Of a stretch of 64,000 nt of DNA, positions 1 through 10,290 are shown piece after piece. The position numbers and the translations under genes are program-made. Origin of the DNA: Natronosalvus halobius (GTDB taxonomy: Archaea; Halobacteriota; Halobacteria; Halobacteriales; Natrialbaceae); the NCBI RefSeq assembly GCF_024138145.1, contig NZ_CP099997.1, forward strand, positions 1,612,001 through 1,676,000. The letters run 5' to 3'. Position 1 is the stretch's first letter; each line of letters begins with the position of its first letter. The notes beneath the pieces are model-generated. The model searched no databases and was not told the DNA's origin. It saw only the letters and a program-made list of their open reading frames with translations.

Positions 1-1
1 C

Positions 2-523
2 TCCGTCCGGGACCAGCTCGAGTCCGACATCGCGCCCTTCCTCGAGGGGCGAGGCGTACCGGTCCACGGCGTCCTGCCACGCGACCAGACGCTGGCCGGC
101 GTCACCGTCCAGGACCTGGCCGACGAACTCGGCGGGCGCGTGCTGTCCGAGAACGGCCTCGACGAGTACGTCGAGCGCTTCTCCGTCGGGGCGATGGGTG
201 CCGACAGCGCGCTCAGGCACTTCCGGCGGACGAAAAACGCCGCCGTCATCACGGGTGGTGACCGCGCGGACATCCACTCCGCGGCGCTCGAGGCACGGGG
301 CGTGAAGTGTCTCATCCTGACCGGCGGCCACCGCCCGTCCGGCGCGATCCTCGGCCAGGCGGCCGAGAAGGACGTCCCCGTCCTGCTAGTCCAGTCGGAC
401 ACGCTCACGACCGTCGAGCGGGCCGAGGAAATCGTCCGAAGCGGTCGGACCCGCGACCAGACGACCGTCGAGCGCATGCAGGCGCTTCTCGCCGACCACG
501 CCGACCTCGAGTCGCTTCGCTGA
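2..523 (+). CDS. DRTGG-domain phosphotransacetylase-like protein, C-terminal part
   Basis: The reading frame is open from the window edge, so only the C-terminal 173 residues are present. The segment beginning VRDQLESDIAPFL and continuing through GVLPRDQTLAGVTVQDLADEL looks like the linker and DRTGG domain that follow a BioD-like P-loop ATPase in a family annotated as phosphotransacetylase-like. The fold in this family is thought to bind regulatory nucleotides; the substrate is unknown. Motifs such as VITGGDRADIH and CLILTGGHRPSGAI are typical of the domain. The end is a normal TGA. The N-terminal ATPase domain lies outside the window and was not seen. Confidence 0.7.
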   Translation, partial: SVRDQLESDIAPFLEGRGVPVHGVLPRDQTLAGVTVQDLADELGGRVLSENGLDEYVERFSVGAMGADSALRHFRRTKNAAVITGGDRADIHSAALEARGVKCLILTGGHRPSGAILGQAAEKDVPVLLVQSDTLTTVERAEEIVRSGRTRDQTTVERMQALLADHADLESLR

Positions 524-965
524 GCGGCCGGTAGCGGCGCTCGAGACCTCGGGGGATGTCCCGTCGCGATTTCCACACCAATCATCCAGGACGGTTTCCA
601 CAGACTACCCTCCCAGGACGGTTTCCGGTTCTCTCCTCGTGTACGAGTGAATCGAACGCGACCGCTCTGCGTTGATCGCGTCGGTCAAAAGGTAACACTA
701 CGGCGTGTCCCTCGGGCATGGGGACCCGCCGCAATCGCCGGTTGTCAGAGGCACTCCGGCACTGATTATATTCAGAATCCAGCGATAAACCTTCACTCGT
801 CGCCCTGCCGACCAGAAGATGGTATGTAGTATTTAATTATTTCCCTCATTTAAATAATCGTGTCGCTTCGATTGCGCTCAGCTCGAGGCTAACCCCGGAC
901 GAAGGCGGTCCCACCCGAGCCGCCGGACCGGTACGGTTAAGTGTCCAACAACTGCCTTCTCGTGT
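524..965. other. intergenic region with AT-rich patch and LSm promoter
   Basis: No convincing gene was found in these roughly 440 bases. An AT-rich patch around 820-860 (tagtatttaattattt) could be a terminator or promoter for something untranslated. The box ggttaag near 934-940 lies about 28 bases before the LSm start and fits a TATA element giving a leaderless transcript. The short open frames here look like chance high-GC frames. Confidence 0.4.
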
Positions 966-1193
966 ATGAGTGGACGACCGCTAGACGTCCTCGAAGCGTC
1001 ACTCGGCGACCGGGTCAGCGTTCGACTCAAGAGCGGCGAGGAGTACGTCGGTGACCTCGCCGGCTACGACCAGCACATGAATCTCGTCCTCGAGGACGTC
1101 ACCGTCTCACAGGAAACGGATCCGACCGACGAGCCCTCGGTCCAAGACACAACCATTATACGCGGCGATAACGTCGTTTCGATCACTCCATGA
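966..1193 (+). CDS. lsm: archaeal Sm-like (LSm) RNA-binding protein
   Basis: This 75-residue protein matches the archaeal Sm1 fold. The Sm1 motif is visible in the first half ([19 protein letters not shown] followed by [13 protein letters not shown]) and the Sm2 motif near the end ([10 protein letters not shown]). Family members form heptameric rings that bind U-rich RNA. The haloarchaeal acidic loop between the two motifs ([10 protein letters not shown]) is present. The stop codon overlaps the next start as ATGA, coupling it to rpl37e, the usual haloarchaeal pairing. Start chosen because a TATA-like box lies about 28 bases upstream. Confidence 0.95.
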   Translation: MSGRPLDVLEASLGDRVSVRLKSGEEYVGDLAGYDQHMNLVLEDVTVSQETDPTDEPSVQDTTIIRGDNVVSITP

Positions 1194-1366
1194 CTGGCGC
1201 AGGAACCCCGAGCCAAGGAAAGAAGAACAAGACGACGCACGTCAAATGTCGGCGCTGCGGTGAGAAATCCTACCACGTCAAGAAAAGCGTCTGCTCGTCG
1301 TGTGGCTTCGGCAAGTCGGCCAAACGCCGCTCGTACGCCTGGCAGGGCAAAACCGGCGACAACTGA
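1190..1366 (+). CDS. rpl37e: 50S ribosomal protein L37e
   Basis: A 58-residue basic protein that starts inside the stop codon of the LSm gene (ATGA). It begins [17 protein letters not shown] and carries a four-cysteine zinc finger, CxxC at residues 20-23 and CxxC at 35-38 ([19 protein letters not shown]), then the basic [10 protein letters not shown] tail. This is the L37e signature. The protein binds 23S rRNA in the large subunit. It is co-transcribed with LSm, an arrangement conserved in many archaea. Confidence 0.96.
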   Translation: MTGAGTPSQGKKNKTTHVKCRRCGEKSYHVKKSVCSSCGFGKSAKRRSYAWQGKTGDN

Positions 1367-1484
1367 CGGGAGACGATCTGACGACTCTTCACGTATCGAC
1401 TCGGTGATCGCGCCACTTCTCGTTTGTCGATCATCGGTTGCGTTCCGCCCGTAACAGCCGTGCGCTTCACCAACAGGCCCCGAG

Positions 1485-4472
1485 TCACTCCTCGAGCAAC
1501 CGCTTCAGCCGGTCGAGTTCGGTGAGCGCCTCCACGGGAGTCAGGTGGGCCAGGTCGAGCGCCCGGAGTTCGCTCGCGACGTCGCTCGGGTCGTCCCCAC
1601 CGTCTGAACTCACGGTCGGTGCGGGAGTCGACTCGACGTCGCTCGGAGCGGCGGTGGATCCCTCCTCCGTCCCGCTACCGACCGGATCATCCTCGCAACC
1701 CTTGTCATCATCGTCAACCAGCGCACGAGCGCGCTCGACGACCGGGTCGGGAACGCCCGCCGACGTCGCCACTTCGACGCCGTACGAGCCAGCGGCAGCG
1801 CCAGGAGCGATTTCGTGGTCGAAGGTGACATCGCCGCCCTCCTGGGTCGTCTCGAAGTGACGGGTAAACGCCCCCTCGAGTTCGTCGGCCAGTTTGGTCA
1901 GGGGGTGGTGGTGGGTCGCAAAGAGCGTCAGCGCCCCGATCTCGTCGTGAAGGTGTTCGGTGATCGCACGGGCGATGGCGAGGCCGTCACTCGTCGATGT
2001 GCCTCGGCCGACTTCGTCGAGGAGGACGACGGACCGCTCGTCGGCCTCCTGGAGGATCGTCGCGAGTTCGTCCATCTCGACCATGAACGTCGAGCGCCCG
2101 CCCGCGATGTCGTCGCTGGCGCCGACCCGGGTGAAGATGCGCTCGACTGGCGTGAGCGTCGCGCCTCGAGCGGGCACGAAGCTCCCTACCTGCGCCAGTA
2201 AGACGATCTGAGCGATTTGGCGCATGTACGTCGACTTTCCGGACATGTTGGGTCCCGTGATGATCGCCAGCCGATCCTCGGCGTCGAAGCGTGCGTCGTT
2301 GGGGACGAACGATTCCTGGGTTCGTTCGACGACGGGGTGACGGCCGGCCTCGATTTCGATGCGGGGCGCAATGTCGTCATCGCCGTTGTCGCCGTTATCG
2401 CCGTCACTGCCGTCATCGCTGTCATCGCCGTTATCGCCGTCACCGCCGTCACCATCGTCATCGCCGTTGTCGCCGTCACCGCTATCATCGTCGATACCGC
2501 TCCCGCGCTCGAGCACCTCGGGCCGGCTGTAATCGCGCTCGGCGGCGACGGTCGCCAGAGAACACAGCACGTCGAGTGTCCCGAGGGCGTCGGCGAGCGT
2601 CTGGACGCGCTCGACTTCTGCACCGACGTCGCGACGAACCCGACAGAACAGGTCGTACTCGCGCTGGTCGGCCCGACTCTCCGCGCCAACGATCTCGTCC
2701 TCGCGTTCCTTCAACTCGGGCGTGACGAAGCGCTCGGAGCGCTTGAGCGTCTGGCGGCGCTGATAGTCCGCCGGGACGGCCTCGAGGTTCGGGTTCGTCA
2801 CCTCGATGTAGTAGCCATGGACCGAGTTGTAGCCCACCTTGAGCGAGTCGACGCCCGTCCGCTCGCGTTCTCGGTCCTCGAGCTCGTCGATCCACTGCTT
2901 GCCGTCCCTGGCCGTTTCCCGGAGGGTATCGAGGCGGGCGTCGTAGCCGTCGGCGACGATGCCGCCTTCGGTGATCTCGTGGGGCGGATCGCTAACGATC
3001 GCCCGATCGATCAGCCGACGGACGTCCTCGAGCGGGTCGAGCGCCTCGCGGATTCGCTTCAGTCGACCGGCCTCGGCGTCCTCGAGTGCACCCCGGATCT
3101 CGGGAACCACAGCGAGCGTGTCGTGGAGCGACCGAAGGTCGCGAGCGTTGGCCCGCTCCCGAGAGATCCGTCCGATGAGGCGCTCGAGGTCGTACACGCC
3201 CGTCAGCGCGTCCTGGATCGCCTCTCGCGTGCGGGGGTCTCGGTAGAGTTCCTCGACGGCGTCGAGACGGTCGTCGATCCGCTGGGCTTCGAGCAGCGGT
3301 CGCCGGAGCCAGTCCCTGAGTTTGCGACCGCCGAGGGCGCTCGCCGTCTCGTCCAGGACGCCGACGAGGGTGGCCTCCTCGTGGCCGTGAACGCCTCGTG
3401 GTTCGAAGAGTTCGAGGCTCCGGACGGCGACGGCGTCGAGGAGCAGGTACTCGCGGGGGTCGTACCGGCGGAGTCGCGTGAGGTACTCGAGGCGTGGGCG
3501 TCCGTCGTCGCTCGTGTCGCCGTCTTCGTCTCCGTCGCCTTCCTCGCCGTCGCCGTCTTCGTTTTCGTTCTCGTTCTCGTTTTTGTCTCCCTGGCGCTCG
3601 TGTTCGGTCGATTCGCCGTCATCCGTCTCGCCGGGCCCGAGGTCGGCTTCGTCCACAACTCCCTCGACACCCCCGCGAACGTACTCAGCGTAGGCGAGCA
3701 CGGCTCCGCAGGCGCGAACCTCCGCGTCGCTCGCGACGAGCGCCTCCGCTCGAGCGACGTACGTCTCGAGGAGGTCCGTGGCGCGCTCGAGGTCGAATGC
3801 CTCGGGATCGAACGGCGTGACCATACACCGCTCCGGGAGGATATCGTCGGGAGCGTACGGGCCGAGAACCGCCTCGGAGGGCACGAAGCGGCTGATCTCG
3901 TCGGCGATTCGCTCGGGGCCGCTGGCGCTGGTGGTCAGAAAGTCGCCGGTCGAGACGTCCAGGAGGGCGAGGGCGACGTCTGCGTTCGCGTTCGTGTCCC
4001 CGGTCGCGTCGCCAGCCGTGTCTCCTGAACCGTCGCCAACGGCGACCGCCGCCACGAAATTGTTGTCGTCGCTGGAGAGCAGTTCGTCCTCGGTGAGCGT
4101 TCCGGGCGTGATTACCCGCGTTACCGCCCGTTCGACGACGCCCGCCGACTCGCCCGGTTCCTCGACCTGATCGGCGATGGCGACCCGGTAGCCGGCCTCG
4201 AGCAGTTCCTCGACGTAGGTGGCGGCGTTGTCGACCGGAATTCCGGTCATCGGGTACTCACCGGTCGAGTCCTCGCGGCTGGTGAGGGTAAGTTCGAGCA
4301 ACCGCGCGGTCGTCTCGGCGGCGCCGCCGAAGGTCTCGTAGAAGTCGCCGACCTGGAAGAGGACGATGGCGTCGTCGTACCGAGCACAGAGGTCGTGGTA
4401 CTGGGCCATCATCGGCGTAAGTTCCGCGCGTCGCTCGGACATCGATTCGGGGGGACCAAGCGCGGAGTCCAT
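1485..4472 (-). CDS. mutS: DNA mismatch repair protein MutS
   Basis: The protein has the full MutS architecture in 995 residues: an N-terminal mismatch-binding domain with GDFYETF near residue 50, connector, lever and clamp domains, then the ABC ATPase with Walker [10 protein letters not shown] (about residue 740) and Walker [11 protein letters not shown] (about 813). It would recognise mismatches and recruit MutL. It is longer than usual because of two acidic low-complexity inserts, around residues 275-330 and 665-705, rich in Asp, Gly and Asn and encoded by short DNA repeats. The ATG at 4472 was chosen over an upstream GTG because a TATA-like tattttt lies about 28 bases upstream. Confidence 0.95.
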   Translation of the reverse strand: MDSALGPPESMSERRAELTPMMAQYHDLCARYDDAIVLFQVGDFYETFGGAAETTARLLELTLTSREDSTGEYPMTGIPVDNAATYVEELLEAGYRVAIADQVEEPGESAGVVERAVTRVITPGTLTEDELLSSDDNNFVAAVAVGDGSGDTAGDATGDTNANADVALALLDVSTGDFLTTSASGPERIADEISRFVPSEAVLGPYAPDDILPERCMVTPFDPEAFDLERATDLLETYVARAEALVASDAEVRACGAVLAYAEYVRGGVEGVVDEADLGPGETDDGESTEHERQGDKNENENENEDGDGEEGDGDEDGDTSDDGRPRLEYLTRLRRYDPREYLLLDAVAVRSLELFEPRGVHGHEEATLVGVLDETASALGGRKLRDWLRRPLLEAQRIDDRLDAVEELYRDPRTREAIQDALTGVYDLERLIGRISRERANARDLRSLHDTLAVVPEIRGALEDAEAGRLKRIREALDPLEDVRRLIDRAIVSDPPHEITEGGIVADGYDARLDTLRETARDGKQWIDELEDRERERTGVDSLKVGYNSVHGYYIEVTNPNLEAVPADYQRRQTLKRSERFVTPELKEREDEIVGAESRADQREYDLFCRVRRDVGAEVERVQTLADALGTLDVLCSLATVAAERDYSRPEVLERGSGIDDDSGDGDNGDDDGDGGDGDNGDDSDDGSDGDNGDNGDDDIAPRIEIEAGRHPVVERTQESFVPNDARFDAEDRLAIITGPNMSGKSTYMRQIAQIVLLAQVGSFVPARGATLTPVERIFTRVGASDDIAGGRSTFMVEMDELATILQEADERSVVLLDEVGRGTSTSDGLAIARAITEHLHDEIGALTLFATHHHPLTKLADELEGAFTRHFETTQEGGDVTFDHEIAPGAAAGSYGVEVATSAGVPDPVVERARALVDDDDKGCEDDPVGSGTEEGSTAAPSDVESTPAPTVSSDGGDDPSDVASELRALDLAHLTPVEALTELDRLKRLLEE

Positions 4473-4554
4473 ACTCGATAGCGGCGCCCGCACGCAAAAA
4501 TACCTGCTGGGTTGGCCACGGTTGTGTCGGCCAGCGGCCGCTTTCCGTCGAGAG

Positions 4555-4959
4555 TCAGCGAGTCCCGTCCGTCAGGCTCGTGTCCGTGCGGTCGCTCGCG
4601 TCCAGCCCCTCCACATGCGTGTCGATGCCCTCAAAGTACAGGTGGACGTGTCGCCGACAGCCCGGATTGAACGGTGCGCCACAGCGCGGACAGGTGTGCT
4701 CGCTCTCGAGGTACTCGGGGGCCGTCATAGTCGACCCACAGGCCCCGCAGTAGACCGCTGGCTCGTCGAACCGGTCGTGCGGCCACGGGGCTGCCTCGTG
4801 GTCCGCCACGGCCTCGTGACACCGGTAGCACGCGAAGAAGTCCCCACAGCAGCCAAACCGGAGGGCGACGACGTCGCGGTCGCTCCGGTAGTGGCTACAA
4901 CGGGTTTCGGCGTCGAGGTCGACGCCCTGGACGGGCACGTCGCGATCGGAGTCGCTCAC
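4555..4959 (-). CDS. CHY-type zinc finger protein
   Basis: A 134-residue protein rich in Cys and His. Motifs such as [32 protein letters not shown] and [12 protein letters not shown] match the CHY zinc finger domain, which binds several zinc ions. A role in redox or protein assembly is possible, but function in archaea is not established. The start is a GTG at 4959. It lies between mutS and gvpO and shows no overlap with either, so it is probably transcribed alone. Confidence 0.85.
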   Translation of the reverse strand: MSDSDRDVPVQGVDLDAETRCSHYRSDRDVVALRFGCCGDFFACYRCHEAVADHEAAPWPHDRFDEPAVYCGACGSTMTAPEYLESEHTCPRCGAPFNPGCRRHVHLYFEGIDTHVEGLDASDRTDTSLTDGTR

Positions 4960-5026
4960 GTTCGAGACGTCGGGCGCCGGGAAGGAGAGTGTTGCGTCGG
5001 CGGGGGTTTCGAGGGGGTCGACAGTT

Positions 5027-5104
5027 GCAGGACTCGAGGCTACTGGCTGGGTTCGAGGCTACCGACAGGACACGACGGTATCGGCAGGACTCGAGGCTAC
5101 TGGC
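5027..5104. repeat. short direct repeat pair between CHY gene and gvpO
   Basis: A 21-base sequence around gactcgaggctactggc occurs at 5027-5047 and again, identical, at 5084-5104, with a related partial copy (ggttcgaggctac) between. It lies in the noncoding stretch downstream of gvpO. No function can be assigned; it may be a slippage product. Confidence 0.7.
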
Positions 5105-5131
5105 CAGACGCCAAGCGTGTGAGACGACAGC

Positions 5132-5698
5132 TCACTCGAACGCCACCGTGTCGCCGCGACGGAACCGGTCGAGGCGCTGGTAGCCCTGGATCGCCCCGTC
5201 CGAATCGAGGGTGAGTTCGTACCGCCCCAGGATGTCCTGGGTGTCGGGCACCGCTCGCCGTTCGATCACGTCGACGACGGCCACCCAGCCCTCGTCAGTC
5301 GGCGAGATTTCGCTGATCGTATCGAGCGGATGGCCGATGATCGAATCGGCGGCGCGCTCGATTCGCCGTCGGATCGCGAGGAATCCCTCGAGCTGGTCGT
5401 CGTCCGTTTCGGCCTCGATGTCGACGTCGTCGGTGTCGACCGCGTCTGGATCAGTGGTTTCCTGTTGGTTCATCTGTGAGTCCTCGCTGGCATCGCCGGT
5501 TTCGTCGGCGTCCTCCGTAGTCGACCCCTTCGTAGCCGACTCGTCGGCGTTCTCGCTCGCCTCCTCGTCGTCGACCGTCTCGTCGTCAGGCCCGTGCTGG
5601 TGGCAGAATCCATCCTCCTGGGCGGGCCGTGAACACCGCTCTCCGGAGGACGTGATCGCCTTACACTGGTCGGCTGACGCGGATTCTGCTTCGGCCAT
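5132..5698 (-). CDS. gvpO: gas vesicle protein GvpO with N-terminal zinc-finger extension
   Basis: The C-terminal half (from about residue 100, LEGFLAIRRRIERAADSIIGHPLDTISEI and on) matches GvpO, including the GWVAVVDVIERRAVPDTQD region and LGRYEL near the end. GvpO is required for gas vesicle formation in haloarchaea. The first 35 residues carry a Cys/His motif (CKAITSSGERCSRPAQEDG followed by CxxH) of the small zinc-binding type, then a long acidic linker. Order gvpA-gvpN-gvpO on the minus strand matches the known operon, though gvpC is missing. The gap to gvpN is 70 bases and includes a short duplication. Confidence 0.88.
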   Translation of the reverse strand: MAEAESASADQCKAITSSGERCSRPAQEDGFCHQHGPDDETVDDEEASENADESATKGSTTEDADETGDASEDSQMNQQETTDPDAVDTDDVDIEAETDDDQLEGFLAIRRRIERAADSIIGHPLDTISEISPTDEGWVAVVDVIERRAVPDTQDILGRYELTLDSDGAIQGYQRLDRFRRGDTVAFE

Positions 5699-5768
5699 GG
5701 GTGTTCTTCGTCGTCGAGCGAGTTAGTGGTTGGTGTGCGTCGGTTAGTGGTCGGTGAGCGTCGATTCG

Positions 5769-6818
5769 TCAAATGGCGTCCGCGACGCGGCCCTCGAGGG
5801 AGGCGACGTCCGCCCCGTCCTCGCGACCGGCGAACTTCGGCGCCAGGACGTCGGTGAAGACCGTCACGAGTACCTCGTCGTCGATGGCATCGTCGCCCCC
5901 GGTACCGAAGACCGCGAGCCCCTTCGCCGCCGTGATGGCGACGCGGGTCCCAACGACCACGTCGAGTTCCTCGCGAAGCGCACGCGTCGCGTCGACGACT
6001 CGCTCGACTTGGTCGTCCGGCAACTCAACGTGCGCAGCGACGATTTCGCGCTCGGTCTCGGCGTCGTAGTAGTCGACGTGGACGCCGACCATTCGGTCCA
6101 GGAGAGCGTCCTGCGGTTCGTGGACGCCCGCGTACTCGGCCGTGTTCGAGGTGAGGATCGCCCGGAACTCCGGGTGGACGTCGATCTTCCGATCGTCGCC
6201 GCGTTTCTCGGGCCGCTCGAGAACGCCTTCCTCGAAGACCGATAGCAAGACGTTGTGGGCGAGCGGGTCGCTCCTGGAGAACTCGTTGTAGACGAGCGTC
6301 GCGCCCTCGCGGGCGGCGACCGAGAGCGGGTTGTCGACCCACCGCTCGCGCACGACCTCGGTTCGCTTGTGGACGCCGCTGACGTACTGGTCGTCCTCGA
6401 CGTAGCTCTCGCCACCGGCGTGTTCGCCGACGAGGGTACCCGTGTCGACCGCCTGGTCGCCGTCGATCCAGACGACCGGACGACCGCGTTCGGCCGCCGC
6501 CGAGAGCGCCAGCGCGGTCTTTCCGCAGCCGGTCGGCCCGACGACGTGGACCGGCTGGTCGGCCTCGAGCCAGCGCCCGATGCGGGTCGTCAGGTCCTCG
6601 ACGGCGTCGGTCGAGACGAACGGGTCGGGTGCCGCCGACTGGGGCGAGCGAAGGACGTCGGTGCTGGCGTCTGTGGTGCCGTTAGCGCTACCGCTGGTGC
6701 CGTTTTCCTTCGCTGCCCGACGACGTTGCTTTTCGGCCTTCCGTCGCTCCTTGACGGATCGGTCGCTCCTGATCTTCCGTCCGCGAACCTTTCGTTTGCG
6801 TCCGGAGTCCGAGCCCAT
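5769..6818 (-). CDS. gvpN: gas vesicle AAA+ ATPase GvpN
   Basis: A 349-residue MoxR-type AAA+ ATPase. Walker A is GPTGCGKT (about residue 96), with a Walker B-like segment LVYNEFSRSDP and sensor ILTSNTAEYAG. The first 50 residues are very basic (KRKVRGRKIRSDRSVKERRK). GvpN aids gas vesicle growth, probably as an ATP-driven assembly factor. It sits 9 bases after gvpA and 70 bases before gvpO in one minus-strand operon. Confidence 0.95.
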   Translation of the reverse strand: MGSDSGRKRKVRGRKIRSDRSVKERRKAEKQRRRAAKENGTSGSANGTTDASTDVLRSPQSAAPDPFVSTDAVEDLTTRIGRWLEADQPVHVVGPTGCGKTALALSAAAERGRPVVWIDGDQAVDTGTLVGEHAGGESYVEDDQYVSGVHKRTEVVRERWVDNPLSVAAREGATLVYNEFSRSDPLAHNVLLSVFEEGVLERPEKRGDDRKIDVHPEFRAILTSNTAEYAGVHEPQDALLDRMVGVHVDYYDAETEREIVAAHVELPDDQVERVVDATRALREELDVVVGTRVAITAAKGLAVFGTGGDDAIDDEVLVTVFTDVLAPKFAGREDGADVASLEGRVADAI

Positions 6819-6827
6819 TCGTGGTGA

Positions 6828-7115
6828 TCACTCGGCCGCCGATTGCGGCGACGATTCGGGACGCTGCTCGATCTCGAGTTCCTCGAGGTCCTCGAGATCG
6901 CCTTCGGAACTTGCCCGTTCTATTTTCGATATTTCCTCCGCATAGTGGAGGAACGTGTCGACCGAGGCGACGACCACGCGGGCCTCGACGGTCAGGAGTT
7001 CGATCCCGACGACCGAGACGCGCGCCCAGATGTCGATGACGACGCCCTTGTCGAGGATTCGGTCGAGTACTTCGGCGAGACTCGAGGAGTCAGGTCTGCG
7101 TTGTGGTGCTGCCAT
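6828..7115 (-). CDS. gvpA: major gas vesicle shell protein GvpA
   Basis: From the ATG at 7115 the product is 95 residues: [20 protein letters not shown], then the hallmark [20 protein letters not shown] and a helix ending [14 protein letters not shown]. This is GvpA, the amphipathic protein that forms the ribs of the gas vesicle wall. Known haloarchaeal GvpA is about 76 residues; this one has a longer acidic tail ([14 protein letters not shown]) reminiscent of paralogues, but the core is A-like. The open frame continues upstream of 7115, but that part does not resemble GvpA. A palindromic gtatac lies about 12 bases upstream of the start. Confidence 0.93.
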   Translation of the reverse strand: MAAPQRRPDSSSLAEVLDRILDKGVVIDIWARVSVVGIELLTVEARVVVASVDTFLHYAEEISKIERASSEGDLEDLEELEIEQRPESSPQSAAE

Positions 7116-7198
7116 ACTGTATCTACGTATACACTGGATGCGGGTTGACGACTTGGATTGCACCTGCAAGCTACCCTCGTCCTGGCCGAAACCGGGAG

Positions 7199-10087
7199 CT
7201 ACCGGTCGGCCCACTCGAGCAACCGCGCGTAGACCGGATCGGATTCGAGTGCAGCGGAATCGCCGACTAACACGAGCGCCCGTTTGGGCCGCGTCAACGC
7301 GACATTGATCCGCCGATAGTCCTCGAAGATTGGCCCCTCGAGGTCGCCGGTCGCCGTAAACGAGATGACGATCACCTCCTCGCTCGAGCCCTGGAACCGG
7401 TCGACGGTGTCAACTGTGACGCCGTCGGGAACCGCGTTCGAGATGGTCGCGACCTGCGCCCGGAAGGGGGCGATGACACCGATCTGGTTCCGGTCGAGTC
7501 CCGCTCGTTCGTACGTCTCGATCAACTCGACGATCCGTTCGGCCTCGACGGCGTCCGTGTATTGCTCGCCGTCACCTTCGACGAGGACGAACGAGACGGG
7601 ATCGCGAAGGGGATCGGGGAGGGCATCGCGGGAAACGCCCTCCAGGTCGTCGAGCGTCCGACCCGCCACCTCGGCCGTCGCCGGACGCAACGCGCCGTCG
7701 TAGAATTCCCGTGAGGCGAACGACTGGATGCGCTGGTTCATCCGGTACTGGCGGTCGAGCATCACGCCGGCGTCGGGGTGGAGGTCGACGAGGCGTTCGA
7801 ACAGCGAGGTCGAGAGGTCGTTCTCCGCGCGCACGACCGGCGGGAGTTGCTCGTGATCCCCGACTAGGACGAAACGGTCGGCGAGTTCGATGGCGGCGTA
7901 GGTGCCCGGTTCGGTGAGCTGGGCCGCCTCGTCGACCAGCGCCACGTCGAACGACTGCTCGGCCATGATCCGGGAACCGCACGAGGCCGTCGTCGCCGCG
8001 ACTACTCGTGCGCTCTGGAGTTCTTCGAGCCGTTTCTCGGGGTGGCCCGACCGCTCGAGGCGGTAGCGCTGCATGTCCTCGCGGACTCCGCTCTCGCTGC
8101 CGACCCGGACCACGGTGTCGGAATCGATTCCGGCCTCGCCGAACGCCTCGAGCACGGCCTCGAGCGCGTTGTCCACGGCGCGGTTGGTAAAGGCAGACAG
8201 GAGGACGCGCTCGCCGCGCTCGACCATCTTGGTAATCGCGCGAGCGATGGTGTAGGTCTTCCCCGTCCCCGGCGGGCCGTGAATCAGCGCACAGTCCCGG
8301 GCGCCGACGGCCTTTCGCACCGCCTCGTCCTGGGCCGCGTTGTTGTCGACGAACGTCTCCTCGAGGTCGTCGAATTCGGGTTCCACTCGCCCGAAGAGGA
8401 CGTCCTTTCGCCGCTGATCGCCCTTCAGCAAGGCGTCGTGCAGCGCCGTCAGCAGTCGGTCTGTCGTGAGTTCGGAGGGGTAGATGTCCAGCCGAGTCAC
8501 CGCGACGGGTTCGTCGGCGGTCAGGACGACCTCCTCGTCCAGCCGTTCGATGCGGGCGAGTTCGGCCTCCCCCCGAACGGGATGACCGTCGCTCGCGAGC
8601 ACCAGGTCGCCCTCGCGGATCTTCGAGGTCGCCGGGGAGCGCTGGCGTGCGCGCAATTCCCAGCGTCCGCCCTCGAGTTCGCGCATGCCTTCGAACTCGA
8701 GGTCGATGATGGCCCGGTCGTCGTCGGCGCGCTCCTCGGCGGTCTGTTCCCAGAGTTTGGCGTACTCCCGGTGGACCTCGCGGCGCTCCTCCTCGATAGC
8801 GCGATAGAAACGATCGAAGTGCTCGAGTTCCTCGTCGGGGAGCGCCTGGCCGATCGAACCCGCCTTCGACTCCTGGTCCAGGCGCCCGGAGACGACCATG
8901 CAGGTGTCGCGCTCGAAGCAGTACTCACACTTCGCGTCCGCTTCCTTTCCGGTCGGGATCGACCCCGACATCTCCATCGCCGCGATTTCGTTTCGCAGGC
9001 GGACGACGTACTTCAGCAGCCCTTGCCCCATCGAGAAGTCTTTCGCGGGCGTGAGGTCGCCGGTCTCCTCGTCGCGCTCGAGTGCGGAGTTCTTGGTGTA
9101 GAGCAGGGTTCCGGTATCGACGGGGTCGCCGTGTTCCTCGAGGAGGAGGGCGTAGCAGGCCGCCTGCACCTTGTCCTTGAACCGGGGTTCCTTCCGAAGA
9201 TTCTTTCCGGTCTTGAGTTCGACGGGAGCCCCACGTCGGATGGCGTCGGCCCGCCCGCGGATGCCGAAGGTCTCGCTGATGAGCAACTGCTCGGAGCGCC
9301 ACTCGCTCTGCTCGGGCGCGAACGCTCGCGCCGAGTTGTCGGCAGCGGCCGCCCCGTCTTCGGCAGCCGCCTCGTCCTCGGTGGCAGCGGCCGCCCCGTC
9401 CTCGGTGGCAGTACCCGTCCCGTCTTCGGTGGCAGCGGCCACCCCATCGCCACCCGTAAGCCGACCCTGCTCGAGCCATCCCTCGATGGCTGCGGCGTTC
9501 TTCCGAACGTCCTCCTCGACCGTTTCGGGCGACTCGCCGAGTAGGCCCAGTTCGAGGCCGCGGTCGTCGATCCGTTCGTCGATCGCGGCGTCCAGGTCAC
9601 GACCCCGGAGTAGGTCGCCGAACACCTCGTGGACGATGGTCCCCTTGACCACGGGGTAGTTGAGCGGAACGCCCGAGAGTTTGTTCAGGTAGTACAGGCG
9701 AGGGCACTCGACCCAGTTCCGAATGGCCGTGACGTTCACGAGAAAGCTCGGTTCGACGACGACGTAGGATTCCCCCGTCGTCGAGTACTGCGTCTCGCCC
9801 TGGTACTCGCCCTCTTCAGCGTTCGTGACCAGCAGTTCCATCCCTGGCTCGAGACGCTCGGCGGATTCGGTCCACTTGCCCCAGCAGGTGACTGTGACTG
9901 TGGTCGAAGTGTCGATTGCCGCATCCCCACCGGCCGCTATACCCGTGTCGGCTACTGCCTCCGGACCCATCGCCTCACCCTCGAGCGACTCGACGCGAAC
10001 GGGTACCTCCGCGAGCTCGCTCTCGCCGTAACTCGTCGGCACCGTTCGGATCGACACCTCACCGGCGACAGTTCCGCGTACGTTCAC
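7199..10087 (-). CDS. Dna2-like helicase with Cas4/RecB-type Fe-S nuclease domain
   Basis: A large protein of about 962 residues. The N-terminal part has a RecB/Cas4-type nuclease region ([29 protein letters not shown]) and a cysteine cluster [10 protein letters not shown] that would bind an Fe-S centre with the earlier Cys. The C-terminal part is a superfamily 1 helicase: Walker A GPPGTGKT, Walker [22 protein letters not shown], and QYRMNQRI and [11 protein letters not shown] motifs. This is the Dna2-type architecture, expected in flap processing and end resection. The frame stays open to 10237, but the GTG at 10087 ([11 protein letters not shown]) is preferred since a T-rich box lies about 28 bases upstream. 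An Ala/Glu-rich repeat (AAATEDGA) interrupts the nuclease domain. Confidence 0.85.
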   Translation of the reverse strand: MNVRGTVAGEVSIRTVPTSYGESELAEVPVRVESLEGEAMGPEAVADTGIAAGGDAAIDTSTTVTVTCWGKWTESAERLEPGMELLVTNAEEGEYQGETQYSTTGESYVVVEPSFLVNVTAIRNWVECPRLYYLNKLSGVPLNYPVVKGTIVHEVFGDLLRGRDLDAAIDERIDDRGLELGLLGESPETVEEDVRKNAAAIEGWLEQGRLTGGDGVAAATEDGTGTATEDGAAAATEDEAAAEDGAAAADNSARAFAPEQSEWRSEQLLISETFGIRGRADAIRRGAPVELKTGKNLRKEPRFKDKVQAACYALLLEEHGDPVDTGTLLYTKNSALERDEETGDLTPAKDFSMGQGLLKYVVRLRNEIAAMEMSGSIPTGKEADAKCEYCFERDTCMVVSGRLDQESKAGSIGQALPDEELEHFDRFYRAIEEERREVHREYAKLWEQTAEERADDDRAIIDLEFEGMRELEGGRWELRARQRSPATSKIREGDLVLASDGHPVRGEAELARIERLDEEVVLTADEPVAVTRLDIYPSELTTDRLLTALHDALLKGDQRRKDVLFGRVEPEFDDLEETFVDNNAAQDEAVRKAVGARDCALIHGPPGTGKTYTIARAITKMVERGERVLLSAFTNRAVDNALEAVLEAFGEAGIDSDTVVRVGSESGVREDMQRYRLERSGHPEKRLEELQSARVVAATTASCGSRIMAEQSFDVALVDEAAQLTEPGTYAAIELADRFVLVGDHEQLPPVVRAENDLSTSLFERLVDLHPDAGVMLDRQYRMNQRIQSFASREFYDGALRPATAEVAGRTLDDLEGVSRDALPDPLRDPVSFVLVEGDGEQYTDAVEAERIVELIETYERAGLDRNQIGVIAPFRAQVATISNAVPDGVTVDTVDRFQGSSEEVIVISFTATGDLEGPIFEDYRRINVALTRPKRALVLVGDSAALESDPVYARLLEWADR

Positions 10088-10290
10088 GGCTATTCTGACG
10101 GACCCGGGAGGGAAAAACGCTATCGGTCGCTGTCGCGTCGCCCCACGATCGTTTCTGTGCCGGAAACACCGTATTACCGGAGTAGTTGGCCACAGAAGGC
10201 CGTAACGGTAGAACGGGCTTTTGTCGATCCTCGCCAACCGACGAGACCGTGAGACAGTCGAACCGACGAGCGCCCACCCCGCTCGAGATC

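Noticed and set aside
647-829. Open frame of 60 codons in the first intergenic region
   Set aside because: No promoter at a useful distance, no haloarchaeal amino acid composition (Cys/Trp/Arg-rich) and no homology recognised.
2217-4028. Long open frame of about 600 codons on the plus strand opposite mutS
   Set aside because: It is an antisense shadow of high-GC haloarchaeal DNA; composition is arginine/valine-rich without domains, while the minus strand encodes complete MutS motifs.
6828-7214. Longer GvpA start at 7214
   Set aside because: The extra 33 residues do not match GvpA; known proteins start at the MA(Q/A)PxRRPDSS-like position, ATG 7115.
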